A stretch of DNA of 64,000 bases. Origin: Amphiura filiformis (Eukaryota; Echinodermata; Ophiuroidea; Amphilepidida; Amphiuridae). The notes beneath the pieces were generated by a model that was not told the origin of the DNA, did no database searches, and worked only from the letters and a program-made list of their open reading frames with translations. Both the position numbers and the translations under genes were made by a program. Each line of letters starts with the position of its first letter. The first letter of the stretch is position 1. The DNA lies in contig NC_092637.1 in assembly GCF_039555335.1 (NCBI RefSeq), positions 8,142,038 through 8,206,037 of the forward strand, written 5' to 3'. Of this stretch, positions 43,638 through 54,646 are shown one piece after another.

Positions 43638-45915
43638 CTCATTAACCAAAGTTCTTGATATCTGATCCAGAAATTGCACTTACTTTGTGTACGTTTCAGC
43701 AACACTGTTGCCTTTGTCAACACTTGATGATGAGTGATTCCTACTGGCAACCGACGCTAGATGTATCTCCAGCGTAGGTCTTGGTGTTGCCAGTTGATTT
43801 TCCATCTGGGGATTTTCTTGAATTACCGCTGGCCGATGGAATTCAACTTCGTGCAAAAATAGCGAGTACTTTAAAATCATCAAAAGTACCGGAACAGAAT
43901 GTCACCAAAGAAGAAAGAAAAGCCATCAAAGATCTCAAGAAAGCGGAGGATATTATCATCTTGCCAGCTGACAAAGGGAAATCTACCGTAGTGTTGGACA
44001 GAGTTGCTTACGATGAGAAAGTTAATACCATGCTGGGAGATAAGAAGACATACGAAGAACTACCAAATGATCCGACGGTGAAGTACAAACGTAAACTGGT
44101 TTCTGCGTTGTCAAAATTAAAGAAGGAAGGTAAGATCACCGAAACTAAGTATAAACAACTTTACCCCACTGCTGAAAATGTTCCTAGGCTATATTGCACG
44201 CCAAAAATACACAAGCCTAATACCCCTCTGCGTCCTATTGTGGATTACACAGCGACGATTGGTTACAGCACATCAAGATGGCTTGCGGATATACTTGGTG
44301 GTTTAGTCGGCAATACTCAACATCATGTGAAGAACTCCCAGCAGCTAGCTGAAGATCTGGCCAAAGTTGTTATTGAGGAGGAAGATATACTTAATTCGCA
44401 TGATGTGGTTAGTTTATTTACCAACACGCCAATTGACCAAGTGTTAGAGATTGTGAGAAATAGACTGGAGAATGAAAATTTGCTTAGAGTGTACAACAAA
44501 GATACAGGGTTCAAAATAACAAGTGAGGATGTCGTGCATCTACTGGAGTTCATACTGACCACCACGTATTTCACGTTTAAAGGCAAAATATATCGTCAGC
44601 TCTTTGGTACGGCGATGGGCAGTCCCGTAAGCCCGATAGCGGCCAACATTTTCATGGAAGCCTTAGAACAACAGGCCATCGCTACTGCGCCGCTTGATTG
44701 TAGACCGAAGCTATGGCTCCGATATGTCGACGACATCCTTGAGGTTATCCAAAGAGATAGTGTCCAGCAGCTCACAGACCACATCAACCAAGTAGACAAA
44801 TCAGGCTCCATCAAATTCACCTTTGAACAAGAATCGCAAGGTCAGATTCCATTTCTGGACACCTTAATTGTGAAGAAAGACGATGGAACAGTGAAGTTGT
44901 TGGTCTATCGCAAGCCTACACATACCGACCAATATCTCAACTACCAGTCGCATCATCCTTTACATCAGAAACTCGGAGTAGTACGCACATTATACAACAG
45001 GAAAGACACCATCGTAACTGAAGAGCAGGATAAGGAAGAAGAAGAAAAGAAAATCCAAGAAGCGCTCCAAACATGTGGGTACCCCAAGTGGTCTTTTGAA
45101 AAAGTCAAAGACCAGATGCAAAGTGTTAAGCCAAAGAAATCGGCTAAAAAGACTGATGACAGTACCAGAAGCCGAGGTATGGTTGTGCTACCGTATGTGA
45201 AAGGTGTAACAGAAAGGGTGTCTAGAGTGATGAAGAAATATAATGTCTCAACCGCAATGAAGCCACACAACACGCTCCGCCGAGAACTGGTTCACCCAAA
45301 AGACAAGCGTGATCCCAACAACTTGACCCAGGCTGTTTACAAGATCCCCTGTTTGAACTGTGATCTGTCGTACATAGGGGAGACTGGGAGAAAATTTGGA
45401 ACGCGGCTCGAAGAACACAGAAAGGAAGTGGAGAAGGTCAACAGCACAGTAGTCACCAGGGCAGGTAGAAAAGAGTCTCTTACAACAGTTAACAAGTCGG
45501 CAATAACAGATCACGTAGTGGACAAAAATCATGTTATTGGATGGGGGGACGCTGAGATCATTGGCACGGAACAAGAACGATTTACACGCTGGATAAAGGA
45601 GGCTATAGAAATTAGAAAGAGGAGGGGCACCACCATGAATAGAGACGAGGGGCAGTATCAACTCTCACACATTTTTGATGAGTTTCTAGAACTGGGTTCA
45701 AGAAAATCCCCAGATGGAAAATCAACTGGCAACACCAAGACCTACGCTGGAGATACATCTAGCGTCGGTTGCCAGTAGGAATCACTCATCATCAAGTGTT
45801 GACAAAGGCAACAGTGTTGCTGAAACGTACACAAAGTAAGTGCAATTTCTGGATCAGATATCAAGAACTTTGGTTAATGAGTTTACTCTACCGATCCTGA
45901 TGAATTTGTTCAACC
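43638..45915 (+). mobile_element. Nearly complete Penelope-like element with terminal inverted repeats
   Basis: The left end (43638-43806) and right end (about 45713-45881) are long, almost exact inverted repeats of about 170 bp. The right repeat is followed by a 34-bp unique extension (45882-45915) before the duplicated target. A short extension next to one terminal repeat and variable target duplications are known Penelope features. Inside is one long RT/GIY-YIG ORF. Inserted in the intron between the cbEGF exon and the EGF exon at 45986-46099. Confidence 0.93.
43781..45778 (+). CDS. Penelope-like reverse transcriptase with GIY-YIG endonuclease
   Basis: An open frame of about 665 codons. 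There is no ATG at its upstream limit (TTG); the first in-frame ATG is at 44030, so the N-terminus is uncertain or lost. RT motifs in order: ADKGKSTVV (about 65), PKIHKP (about 145), SLFTN (about 210), AMGSPVSP (about 278), YVDD (about 315), FLDTLIV (about 365). The GIY-YIG core YKIPC...LSYIGETGR is at about 518-533, followed by the conserved TDH..DKNH and MNRDEG tail. RT copies element RNA and the endonuclease nicks the target. The last codons lie inside the right terminal repeat. No internal stop. Confidence 0.93.
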   Translation: MVLPVDFPSGDFLELPLADGIQLRAKIASTLKSSKVPEQNVTKEERKAIKDLKKAEDIIILPADKGKSTVVLDRVAYDEKVNTMLGDKKTYEELPNDPTVKYKRKLVSALSKLKKEGKITETKYKQLYPTAENVPRLYCTPKIHKPNTPLRPIVDYTATIGYSTSRWLADILGGLVGNTQHHVKNSQQLAEDLAKVVIEEEDILNSHDVVSLFTNTPIDQVLEIVRNRLENENLLRVYNKDTGFKITSEDVVHLLEFILTTTYFTFKGKIYRQLFGTAMGSPVSPIAANIFMEALEQQAIATAPLDCRPKLWLRYVDDILEVIQRDSVQQLTDHINQVDKSGSIKFTFEQESQGQIPFLDTLIVKKDDGTVKLLVYRKPTHTDQYLNYQSHHPLHQKLGVVRTLYNRKDTIVTEEQDKEEEEKKIQEALQTCGYPKWSFEKVKDQMQSVKPKKSAKKTDDSTRSRGMVVLPYVKGVTERVSRVMKKYNVSTAMKPHNTLRRELVHPKDKRDPNNLTQAVYKIPCLNCDLSYIGETGRKFGTRLEEHRKEVEKVNSTVVTRAGRKESLTTVNKSAITDHVVDKNHVIGWGDAEIIGTEQERFTRWIKEAIEIRKRRGTTMNRDEGQYQLSHIFDEFLELGSRKSPDGKSTGNTKTYAGDTSSVGCQ

Positions 45916-45985
45916 ATGCGATGGAATATTTTGATATGCTAAGTAAAAACATATTTGGCATTGTAACTTGCGCATGTGTACTTAC

Positions 45986-46099
45986 TTATGTCACAGTTGA
46001 GCCCTGTGTACCCCATTCCACATTCGCATGTGTAGCTATTAACCCCATCTGTACATGTACCACCACTCATACACGGGCTACTTGTGCATTCGTCGATAT
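45986..46099 (-). CDS. EGF domain exon (calcium-binding type)
   Basis: A 114-bp phase 1-1 exon (acceptor CTCCAG, donor GTAAGT) encoding [18 protein letters not shown] then [20 protein letters not shown]. Full cbEGF with DxDEC and six cysteines, Notch/fibulin-like. A degenerate relative with similar flanking intron is at 57361-57462. Confidence 0.93.
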
Positions 46100-46308
46100 C
46101 TGGAGTGTATAATAATGTTGTGGCGATATATTATTTTATTATAGCCCGTGCCTTCTATTTTTATTTATTTATTTATTCAAAACTATGGTGTCATTCACCT
46201 CGAGTGAGATCACTCTCTCGTATCATTTCGATTAGACTATCGTTAAACGTCACAATGGTCTTTTGTAATCGGATGTTTAATTGTAGTCTGTGGCATTCAC
46301 TCAGATGG

Positions 46309-46796
46309 TTAACATCTCTCCATAAACTCTCCGTGTGCGTCAAGATTTGAACACAACTTCTTATTTTAGAGCGAGACTAATTCTCGCTAATTATTACTTG
46401 ATAATGGAGTTTGTTCTACTCCTAGTTCACGTGTTAGTTTTAATATAAAGTTTCATACCGAATGAAGAAGATGTAGTAAGTAATAAATATAACTTAATTA
46501 ACAGTAAATTGGGTTTTGGTTGTCTTCATGTTTGTGTGATAATACTCGTGCTTGGCTGATTCTAAAAGCCTAAATAAGTCCCTGGTTGAACCTCTGGTTC
46601 TATTAAGAACTTTATTTTAGCGCCCCTACTCAGGCCAAATCTATGATGAAGAGACGATGAACCGAATACCAATCTGAGGGACTAGCCGAGACGAGTGAAC
46701 CAAGACGCATCTACCAAGCCGTGGGATTATTCCCTGGTACCTACCTCGCCGGTTAAAATATTTAGCGAGTCCTATTCCCAAAGTTCTTTATTAGAA
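46309..46796 (+). mobile_element. Probable 5' LTR (488 bp)
   Basis: About 98-99% identical to 56571-57058 in the same orientation, with TATAAAG and AATAAA-like words inside. Starts TTAACATCTC and ends TTTATTAGAA; it lacks the usual TG...CA ends and no target duplication is evident. TGGTGGAGAAAGCC right after it could be a primer-binding site. Confidence 0.72.
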
Positions 46797-47084
46797 ATGG
46801 TGGAGAAAGCCAAGGCGTTTTGATATTTTTATATCAATGTTATTTTAAAGATCACACTTACAGGAGACAATTTTTACCCAATATATTATTACATCTTGTT
46901 CATCGCCGGCCGAAGACATCAGCGGAGTTTCTGAGTGATACTACGGGCTACCCTTACCATTTTTTGTTTCAAATTTTGTTTTGGTAAGTTAATATGATGG
47001 TGGTAAGTTTTATTTTTGGTGGCATCAACATATATTGTATGTTTTATCTATAGTCTAGACACGTAGTAGGTAGGCCTATTTCAT

Positions 47085-48890
47085 TTCAAATCTTGCTGAT
47101 TACTTCACAAACAAAGTTGTCAAAATCCGTGAAGAACTTGATCATGGTTCTCAAGTTGATCAAAGTGTTGCATTTAACAATGATTATGTAAATACGGTGT
47201 GTAGTTTTAGTGAGTTCTCCCAGGTTACTGAGATTGAAGTCTCCATGTTGGTTACTAAATCTCCTTCAAAAACGTGCAAACTTGACAGCATACCCACCTG
47301 GTTAATGAAGGAACATTTAGACACTTTCCTCCCGGTTATTACCAATATAATCAATGCATCTCTTACATCAGGAGTGTTCCCCAAGTCTCTTGGCAATGCA
47401 CTTATTACCCCAATTCTGAAGAAACCATCTTTGGATAGTAATGTCCTGTCAAATTTCAGGCCAGTGTCAAACATAAACTTCATTTCAAAACTAATCGAAA
47501 AGGCTGCCACAAATCAACTTAAGCAATATTTTGATGATTATAATCTCATTGATTCACATCAATCTGCATATTGTAAAAACAAAAGCACTGAGACCGCATT
47601 GCTTAAAGTTCGTAGTGATATATTGGATGCTGTGGATAGACAAAATATTGTTTTTGTTGTATTACTTGACCTATCCGCAGCATTCGATACTATCGACCAT
47701 GACATTTTGATTCATCGTATGAAACTTGGCTTTGGTATATGTGGTAAAGCATTGCAGTGGATAAGTTCTTATCTTAAATGTAGAACTAGCCAGGTTCACA
47801 TTGATGGTATTTACTCAGATTCCCACGTTTTGGATTATGGAGTGCCGCAAGGCTCTGTTAAGACCCATTAGATTTTGTTGTTTACACTACTCCTGTTGGC
47901 TCAATCATCCGCAGGCATGAATTAAACTATCACGTGTATGCAGATGACACGCAAATTTATGTGTCATTTGACCCAAATGTTTCGGGTTCATATAAAACTG
48001 CTCTTTCAAAACTTGAAAAATGCATCTGTGAGCTGAAAGATTGGATGGGAAACAACAAACTTAAACTAAACCCAGGTAAAACTGAATTTTTCATCGCTGG
48101 AACTTATCAGAGTCTGAACAAAATACCACCAGTGACACTCAAAGTCGATAATAACATCATTGTTCCTTCAGATACAGTCCGCAATCTTGGAATTGTTTTT
48201 GATAAGCATATGTCCATGACTCCACACATCAACAGTTTAATATCTTCACTAAATTTTCATTTGCGTAACGTAAGACGTATCAGTAGATATCTGGACAAAG
48301 AAACCAAACATAGTGTAGTTCGAGCTCTGATTCTATCACGGCTAGACTATGGAAATGCCTTGCTCTATGGTGCGAATGCTAGAGATCTTGACCGCTTGCA
48401 ATCACTTCAGCATAAAGCTGTCAAGCTGATTCACTCAGTTGGTAGACGTGAAAGCCCATCGCCTCTAATGCATAACCTCCATTGGTTGCCTATCCGTGAT
48501 AGAATCAAGTTCAAGATTTGCATGTATGTCTATAAATGTTTACAAGGTAATGCCCCAATATTTATGTGTTTTACTCTCTCATAGAGAAATACCTTCAACT
48601 GGTTGTAGGACAAGATCTTCCAAAGACACCACATTACTAAGAGCTCGTGTTGGTAAAAATGCATCGGTGACAAATCGTTTTGTGTTGCGGCACCTTCATT
48701 GTGGAACAGCCTCCCACGTAACATCAGGGAGGCTTCATCACTTCACTCTTTCAAAAAAATGCTTAAGTGTCATTTGTATCCAGAATGTTGATATTTTTTG
48801 TTTTATTTTTGTTTTTTGCGCTCTGATCGCTCTGTAAGAAGCGCGTTATAAAAATATTTTGTATGTATATGTATGTATGTATGTATATTT
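47085..48890 (+). mobile_element. 5'-truncated CR1/L2-like LINE with broken RT
   Basis: Frame 1 (47197-47871) covers RT motifs from 'LTSGVFPKSLGNALITPILKK' through 'LLDLSAAFDTIDHDIL' and 'YGVPQGSV'. About 60 bp further on, a second frame (47934-48584) resumes with 'VYADDTQIYVSF' and continues through the thumb region to 'DYGNALLYGAN' and 'LHWLPIRDRI'. The join near 47862-47890 is frameshifted, so RT is inactive. The 3' end carries a (GTAT)n tail at 48859-48890. Inserted inside the LTR element. Confidence 0.87.
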
Positions 48891-49423
48891 CAAAATTTGG
48901 CGAGTTGAGTAATTTTGCGCTAAACATGGGCGTTGGCTGCCAATCGATACCAGCTGTGTATGTGACGGGTTTGCTTTAATGTGTAATCAATGGAGTGTAC
49001 AATTGTATTCATTGAATTGAAGCTTGCTTTCTTTAGTCAGTCCTTATAAGCTTGGCTTTGTATTGTGTCTGATTGTTCATTCAGCCGTCATAAACTGTGG
49101 CGTGGCATGTATTTAAAATTCGCGCACGTTTACTCATTCAATTGAATTGGCTTTCTTTGTCAGTCAACCGGGTTCATTGATGGTCATCATGTTTGTAGTT
49201 TACTATGATTGCTAATATGAATTATTTGATCAATGAATTAATGGTATGTAAATAGATAGTGGAAAACTTGTATGTATGTAGGTTATTTGCAAAACTTTGT
49301 TGATGTAAATTAATAAGTTGACTTTGAAAATATTCTAAATAATTTTGCTTTATTAAAGCGAGTCAATTTATCAACTTATTTTGATGACAAATATTGTGAT
49401 GGATTTAATTTTTGTAAGCATGC

Positions 49424-50334
49424 ATGGCTTCTGGTGATGATGAAATTAAGTTAGAAGAAAAGTTGAATGATAGCTCTGAAGAAATTTCTAATACATCTGA
49501 TAGTAGTTCTGATGATGAAATATTAGATTCTGATTTAAACATGGCTACTAAATACGACATGTACGATTTAAAATCAAATATTCAGGAGATCCTGAAGATG
49601 ATTTAGATTCTTTTATTACCAAATTTTCAAATTATGCTGCACTTCGAGATTATACTGCGCCAAAAGCAGCATTGGCTCTGACAATTAAAATTGAGGGCAA
49701 TGCTAGCGTCTTTCTTGAATCAATACCCGAAAGCGATAAGGATACGGTTGATAAGATTAAGGCTCTTCTTAAGGAGAATTTTGAGGGTGATTCGTGGCGT
49801 TGGGGAATTGAATCAAAATTGCTGTCGCGTAAACAACTCACCAATGAAACTTTGGACGTGTACGCGTCAGATATTATGCGCTGGTGCAGACAAGTTGGTA
49901 AAACAGATTCCGAGCAAATGTCAATTTTTGTCAGAGGTCTATTGCCTTCTTTGCGGGGATTTGTGTTTTCCAAAGAACCTAAGACATTCCGTAATGCCTT
50001 AGACGCGGCACGATTAGGTATCGCAGTGCAGCAAACCGCTGAAAGTGACACATCTAGTACTAAAACTGCAGAAAACTCTAGTAATTCAGTGGATGAAGTA
50101 AATGTAACATTGGATTCTGTAGCAAACATGGTTTCTAATATAAGTACTAGACTGGGGAAGTTAGAAAGTGACAAAGATAGTAAAAAGGTTTTCTTTGCAA
50201 ACTCAAACCAAGATCATGTGCCCATCAATAGGTCTTCCAAACGAAACATAACATGTTATAGATGTGGACGTATAGGCCATGGGTGGAGAAAATGTTATGC
50301 AAAACAGGGAATTGACGGTAAACCTTTAAACTAA
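49424..50334 (+). pseudogene. Gypsy-like gag with CCHC zinc knuckle (frameshifted)
   Basis: ATG at 49424 opens an acidic N-terminus (MASGDDEIKLEEKLNDSSEE); a one-base shift near 49575 moves the frame, after which the capsid-like part continues ('DDLDSFITKFSNYAA', 'FVRGLLPSLRGF'). Near the end is CYRCGRIGHGWRKC, a CCHC nucleocapsid knuckle (third gap Gly-His kept). The gag stop and the next ATG overlap as TAATG at 50332-50336. Gag forms the particle that packages element RNA. The early frameshift disables this copy. Confidence 0.85.
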
Positions 50335-51613
50335 TGTACCCATCTGCGAGGGATCGTAAGAGAAACAAACATGTTCAAAAACATGCAGGTGGGAGTGAGT
50401 ATAGTCGTAAGAATGAACATGTATTTGCCAATTGTGACAAAAAGGGAGCACATAGCCCTTTACCACCTTTTCTACAGAGTGATATGAACAATTCCGATTT
50501 ATTTGTTGAAATTAATTTGTCTGATTCAAATACCATTTCGGCTTCCATAAATTGTAATCCAGTTGAATGTTTGGTTGACACAGGTGCTTCAATTAATTTA
50601 ATAAACCATGATTGGTTGTATTCAAACCTGCATTCTGTTCATCATATGATACAAAAACCTCGTATTAAATCTGCTCGAGTAGCAAATGGTAGTGATTTAG
50701 AGGTAACAGGATTTATTGTTTTGGTCATATCTGTCAATGGTGTACTTTTTCCGGTGCCTTTGAATATTGCACGCAATCTTAGTTCTTGCATCATTTTAGG
50801 CAAGAAGTTTTTGAAGAAACATTGTGCCATTATTGATTGTGGTGAAAGTAAGTTGAAGCTCAAAAAGCGTAGTCAGATTAGAGTGCTAGAGAAACAAGAA
50901 ATTCCCCCTCACACTCAGTCTCTAGTTTGTGCAAAGATAAACAATAGGCTACCAGTACAAACCATTGGTCTCTGTCAAGGTGGTAGGCGTGTTACTGCCC
51001 TGGGAATTTTAGTTGCCAATACGGTGTCAAGTGTAATTGATCAATGTGCTCATTTAGTTGTAATGAATACAACTGATGAACCAATCATTTTGTATCCTAG
51101 GACTAAATTAGGCACTTTTACACTGATTGAATCTGAGAAAATAGTTCCATTTCCTAACTTGAAGGAAGAATTTGTCAATGAAATTCACTCATCACCAATA
51201 GATAGTAAGGATGACGATCCTAGGCTTCAAGAAGTACTTTCTAAAGTATCTGTAAACACTGAACATTTGTCATCTTCAGAAATGTCAGAAATTACTAATT
51301 TGTTCAACGAATACATTGATATATTTAAAGTGGAAGGAGGTCCGCATGGAGATTATTCTGGTGTAAAACATGAAATAAAAACAAATGGACATCCACCAAT
51401 TAGATCTCGACCATATAGATATACTCCACATATTCAAGCGGAAATAAGAAACAAGTCAATGAAATGTTAGATCAAGGAATTATTAAAGAGTCAACTAGTC
51501 CATGGTATTTTCCTGTATGTATGGTACCCAAGGCTGGTTCTCCAGGTTCTTATAGATTTGCGATAAATTTCAAGAAATTGAATGATATTTGTCCACGTGA
51601 TTTTCCTTATTAA
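50334..51613 (+). pseudogene. Gypsy-like pol: aspartic protease and start of RT (truncated)
   Basis: The frame from ATG 50334 to 51470 carries the protease signature LVDTGASINLI (about residue 80) and the pre-RT spacer ('HEIKTNGHPPIRSRPYRY'). A frameshift near 51450 separates this from 'LDQGIIKESTSPW' and 'YRFAINFKKLND', the first RT blocks. At 51613 the frame ends and homology is lost before the YxDD core. RNase H and integrase are absent, so the copy cannot be autonomous. Confidence 0.85.
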
Positions 51614-52496
51614 AGTTACAGCTATAGTATTCCAATTTTTCACAAAAAACACTCAAAAAGCACACAAATTTGTCCTAATTTGGCGCTTTTATGGGCACTT
51701 TTGCCTTAATGCAGCCAATTTGGTGTATTGTCTCCACTGCAAACCCACCAATCGACAAACCAAAATTGCTAAGGTACCCCCAAAACCGTGGCACATCCCC
51801 GTATACCTTTAACCAGGGAGAACCCCCTCCGTTGTCATGTCATAGGTATACTGTGCCCAGTAGTCCTCTTTTTCTACTTGAAACGGATATTTGCTCAGAC
51901 AACTTTGATCAACATTTGATGATTTTTTATTTTGCTTTAACCCTGCAAGTATCTGCAAAAGCGTTCATATAAATCTCCTTCAGTCTTGAAAGCTTAATTT
52001 TAGTTGCTTCCTTTTTACAAGCTCATACAAATTCATGTCATCAATGAGCAGGGGATGCTTGAATGACAGAGAATTAGCAACAATATCATGCAAGATTTCA
52101 ATGGTCATTTCTTCTTCATACTTTCGACTCTCCTGCGAGCTCCTCTCGGGAACGGTAACTGGACATTAATTTGTCTGGCTGTGAAAAGGTTCTGTGCGTT
52201 ATTGTCTTTGACTATTCTCATATCTTTCGAGACATTTGCTGGATCTATATAGTTTTTTGCCCATTTCTTCCCCATATCTTTTTTGTAAGTATAGTTGGGA
52301 TGTGTGGTTTAATAATATGGGGTAGGCGTAATTTAAACATGATCTTACTCTTATATGCATCTTTTTGCAATGTAACAATCTTATGTTATTTTAATTTATT
52401 TTAGCCTAGCTAGTATGTGTATATTGGTAAAAACATTATGGCTTTTATGTATATTTTAAAGTATACATGTTTGATGTTTTCTGTGTTGTATTTTAA
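51614..52496. other. Unassigned sequence inside the LTR element
   Basis: Follows the abrupt end of pol. Short chance ORFs only; a truncation or replacement by unrelated DNA is likely. Confidence 0.4.
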
Positions 52497-53048
52497 GGGA
52501 TTGGTCACCCACCTTTTGCACAGTATTTTTGTCGGACCTGAGAGCACATCAGACATACCAAATTGCATTTTGAATACGAGGAATGTATTTCGATACAATA
52601 AAAATTTTAGGGTAAATTATGCATATTGATTTTTTTTATTTTTTGACATATTACAGTTAATTTAATAAATCTAATGATGTATTTTAAAGTGTATGTAGCT
52701 GGGATGAAAAGCCGACCACTAATCAATTAATTAATGTTAATTGAAAATTTGACTTTCATAGTGAAGATATAGATTTTCCCCCAAAAGACCTTAGGAGTTT
52801 TGGTGAAAAAATCTATATCTTCAATACGAAAGGTCAAATTTTCATATGGACGGCTTTTCATTCCAGCTACATACACTTTAAGTACATATCACTAGATTTA
52901 TACAATTTACTTTTGAGATCTGTTAAATTTCAAATATATCAATTTTTAATCATTTGCCATAAAATTTGTATTATATCGCAAATTTCAATATATGTCTGAT
53001 GTGCTCTCAGGTCCACAAAAATATGTGAAAACGTCGCTATTTGAACCC
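52497..53048. mobile_element. Foldback TTAA MITE (copy 2)
   Basis: Same family as 13814-14309. Outer arms contain GAGAGCACATCAGACATA and its complement, inner arms AAAGTGTATGTAGCTGGGAT and ATTCCAGCTACATACACTTT. Left flank TTAA, right flank TTAT (one change). Confidence 0.82.
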
Positions 53049-54258
53049 TTATGACTTATAAAAATATCGACATCTCACTATTAAACCCTAATTATGGCAA
53101 CACCCATGTGGTTTGGAACAACACTGACCATTTATACAACTGATCAAATTTAAGTAAATTTCATTTTAATAAATTTTCCTTGTGAAGGTGAAGTTTCATT
53201 TTCGCATCATTTAACTTAAGGTGAGACTTGTGTTTAATTTCGAAAAAATAGGAAAATATCTGGCAACACTGTATAAACATATGTTTTCCCCAAGCTTAAG
53301 GGCTGGGGTATGAGCGACCTTGAAGTTCCGGTATCTGGAGAGGGGAAGCAATGAGTTACCCCAAATCACAGCGGCAGGTAGTGACTGGGCCGCCGAGTGA
53401 TAATATATATTTATTTTGGAAGGTTCGTGTTTGTTTTAAATTTTGGGGCGTTTTTCCCAAATTTGATATTTTTGGTCATATTTCAAAAAAGCGACATGCC
53501 AAAGACAACTCTTTGGGCACATAGTTTGTTATTGTTATTGCAGTTCTTTTCCACATACCTACGTTAACATTCGATTGGGTGATTTACTAATATTATATAT
53601 TTTATGACTGCAATTTGGCGTTTTCAATGCGTTTTACACGTATCATGAAATTAACGCAAATATCTAGTCACGCTGCTTTTAGAAATTTTACCTGATCGTC
53701 GGCTTTTGCAGGCAACAGAATGCAGATTGGCTCACGATAGATGTCGTATTCCTCTATGTGGTTCACTCATTGATAAAATGAGTTTGCATTCCTTGTAACA
53801 ACACACACATTGCCGTCTGGAAACCGGGTCTGGTACTGATTTTGGGACAGCCAATAGACTTCAGCGCCGTATCAAATCTCATAAAAACCACACGACTGAC
53901 GACTATGTGTTTATGTTTCCCGCACGAAAGCTTGTGTCTACATCTATTACTATACTTCTTTGGAAACGTTGACCTTTGACCATTCTTTGTATAACGCCCT
54001 GATATGACCTTGATATGTTCGCTTGATTGGGTACGTTATAGCATCCATTTCATTGAGGTGTTAGGACTTGGTCAGTACTATACTTGCAGGGATACAATAG
54101 TTTAACATGGTGTGTGAGCATGGTGAAAGACTCATTATTGATTAGGCGCGGACATATTAAAGGCACAGGTCCTTTGCGTGTATAGCAGAAAATTATAATA
54201 GAATGTGTGAATAGAATGTTTGGCATTTTGCAACTAAAATACTAACTGCATTCTGCAT

Positions 54259-54345
54259 TATGTATTTATTTATTTATTTATTTAGGCCTATGCCTATTTA
54301 TTTATTTACTGACTTATTTATTTATTTTATTTATTTGGTATTTAG
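54259..54345. repeat. (ATTT)n microsatellite
   Basis: Interrupted TATT/ATTT runs within the 1.49-kb TTAA element. Confidence 0.85.
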
Positions 54346-54576
54346 TTAGTAGGCCTAGTTAGTAATATTCCATGATAGGCCTACGTCGGTTTATTATTGA
54401 TTTTTGATAACTTGACAACTTGATTGATTGATCGATTGATAGTCATTTCACATTATATTCCTAGTTTATAGGCCAATTTGAATAACATCGTACATTAGAT
54501 AAATAGACCTATCAGTCTTGATTTATTCTATTCAGCAATATCAAGGATTACTATCAAACTTCTCATAGCTGATTGT

Positions 54577-54646
54577 AAGTTGGCTCAGTGGTAACGCAGT
54601 AGGTTTTACAACACCGAGGTCCCGGGTTCGATTCCCACCTCTGCCT
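54577..54646 (+). mobile_element. tRNA-Val(TAC)-like SINE head
   Basis: Plus strand A-box TGGCTCAGTGG, a TTTACAA anticodon-like loop and B-box GGGTTCGATTCC. Stems are imperfect. The minus-strand reading gives the GGNRTRDL peptide often produced by B-box regions of SINEs. Confidence 0.6.

Larger units (their letters stand above)
43626..45928. other. 13-bp target-site duplication of the Penelope-like element
   Basis: ATGCGATGGAATA occurs at 43625-43637 and again at 45916-45928, exactly flanking the element. Confidence 0.88.
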
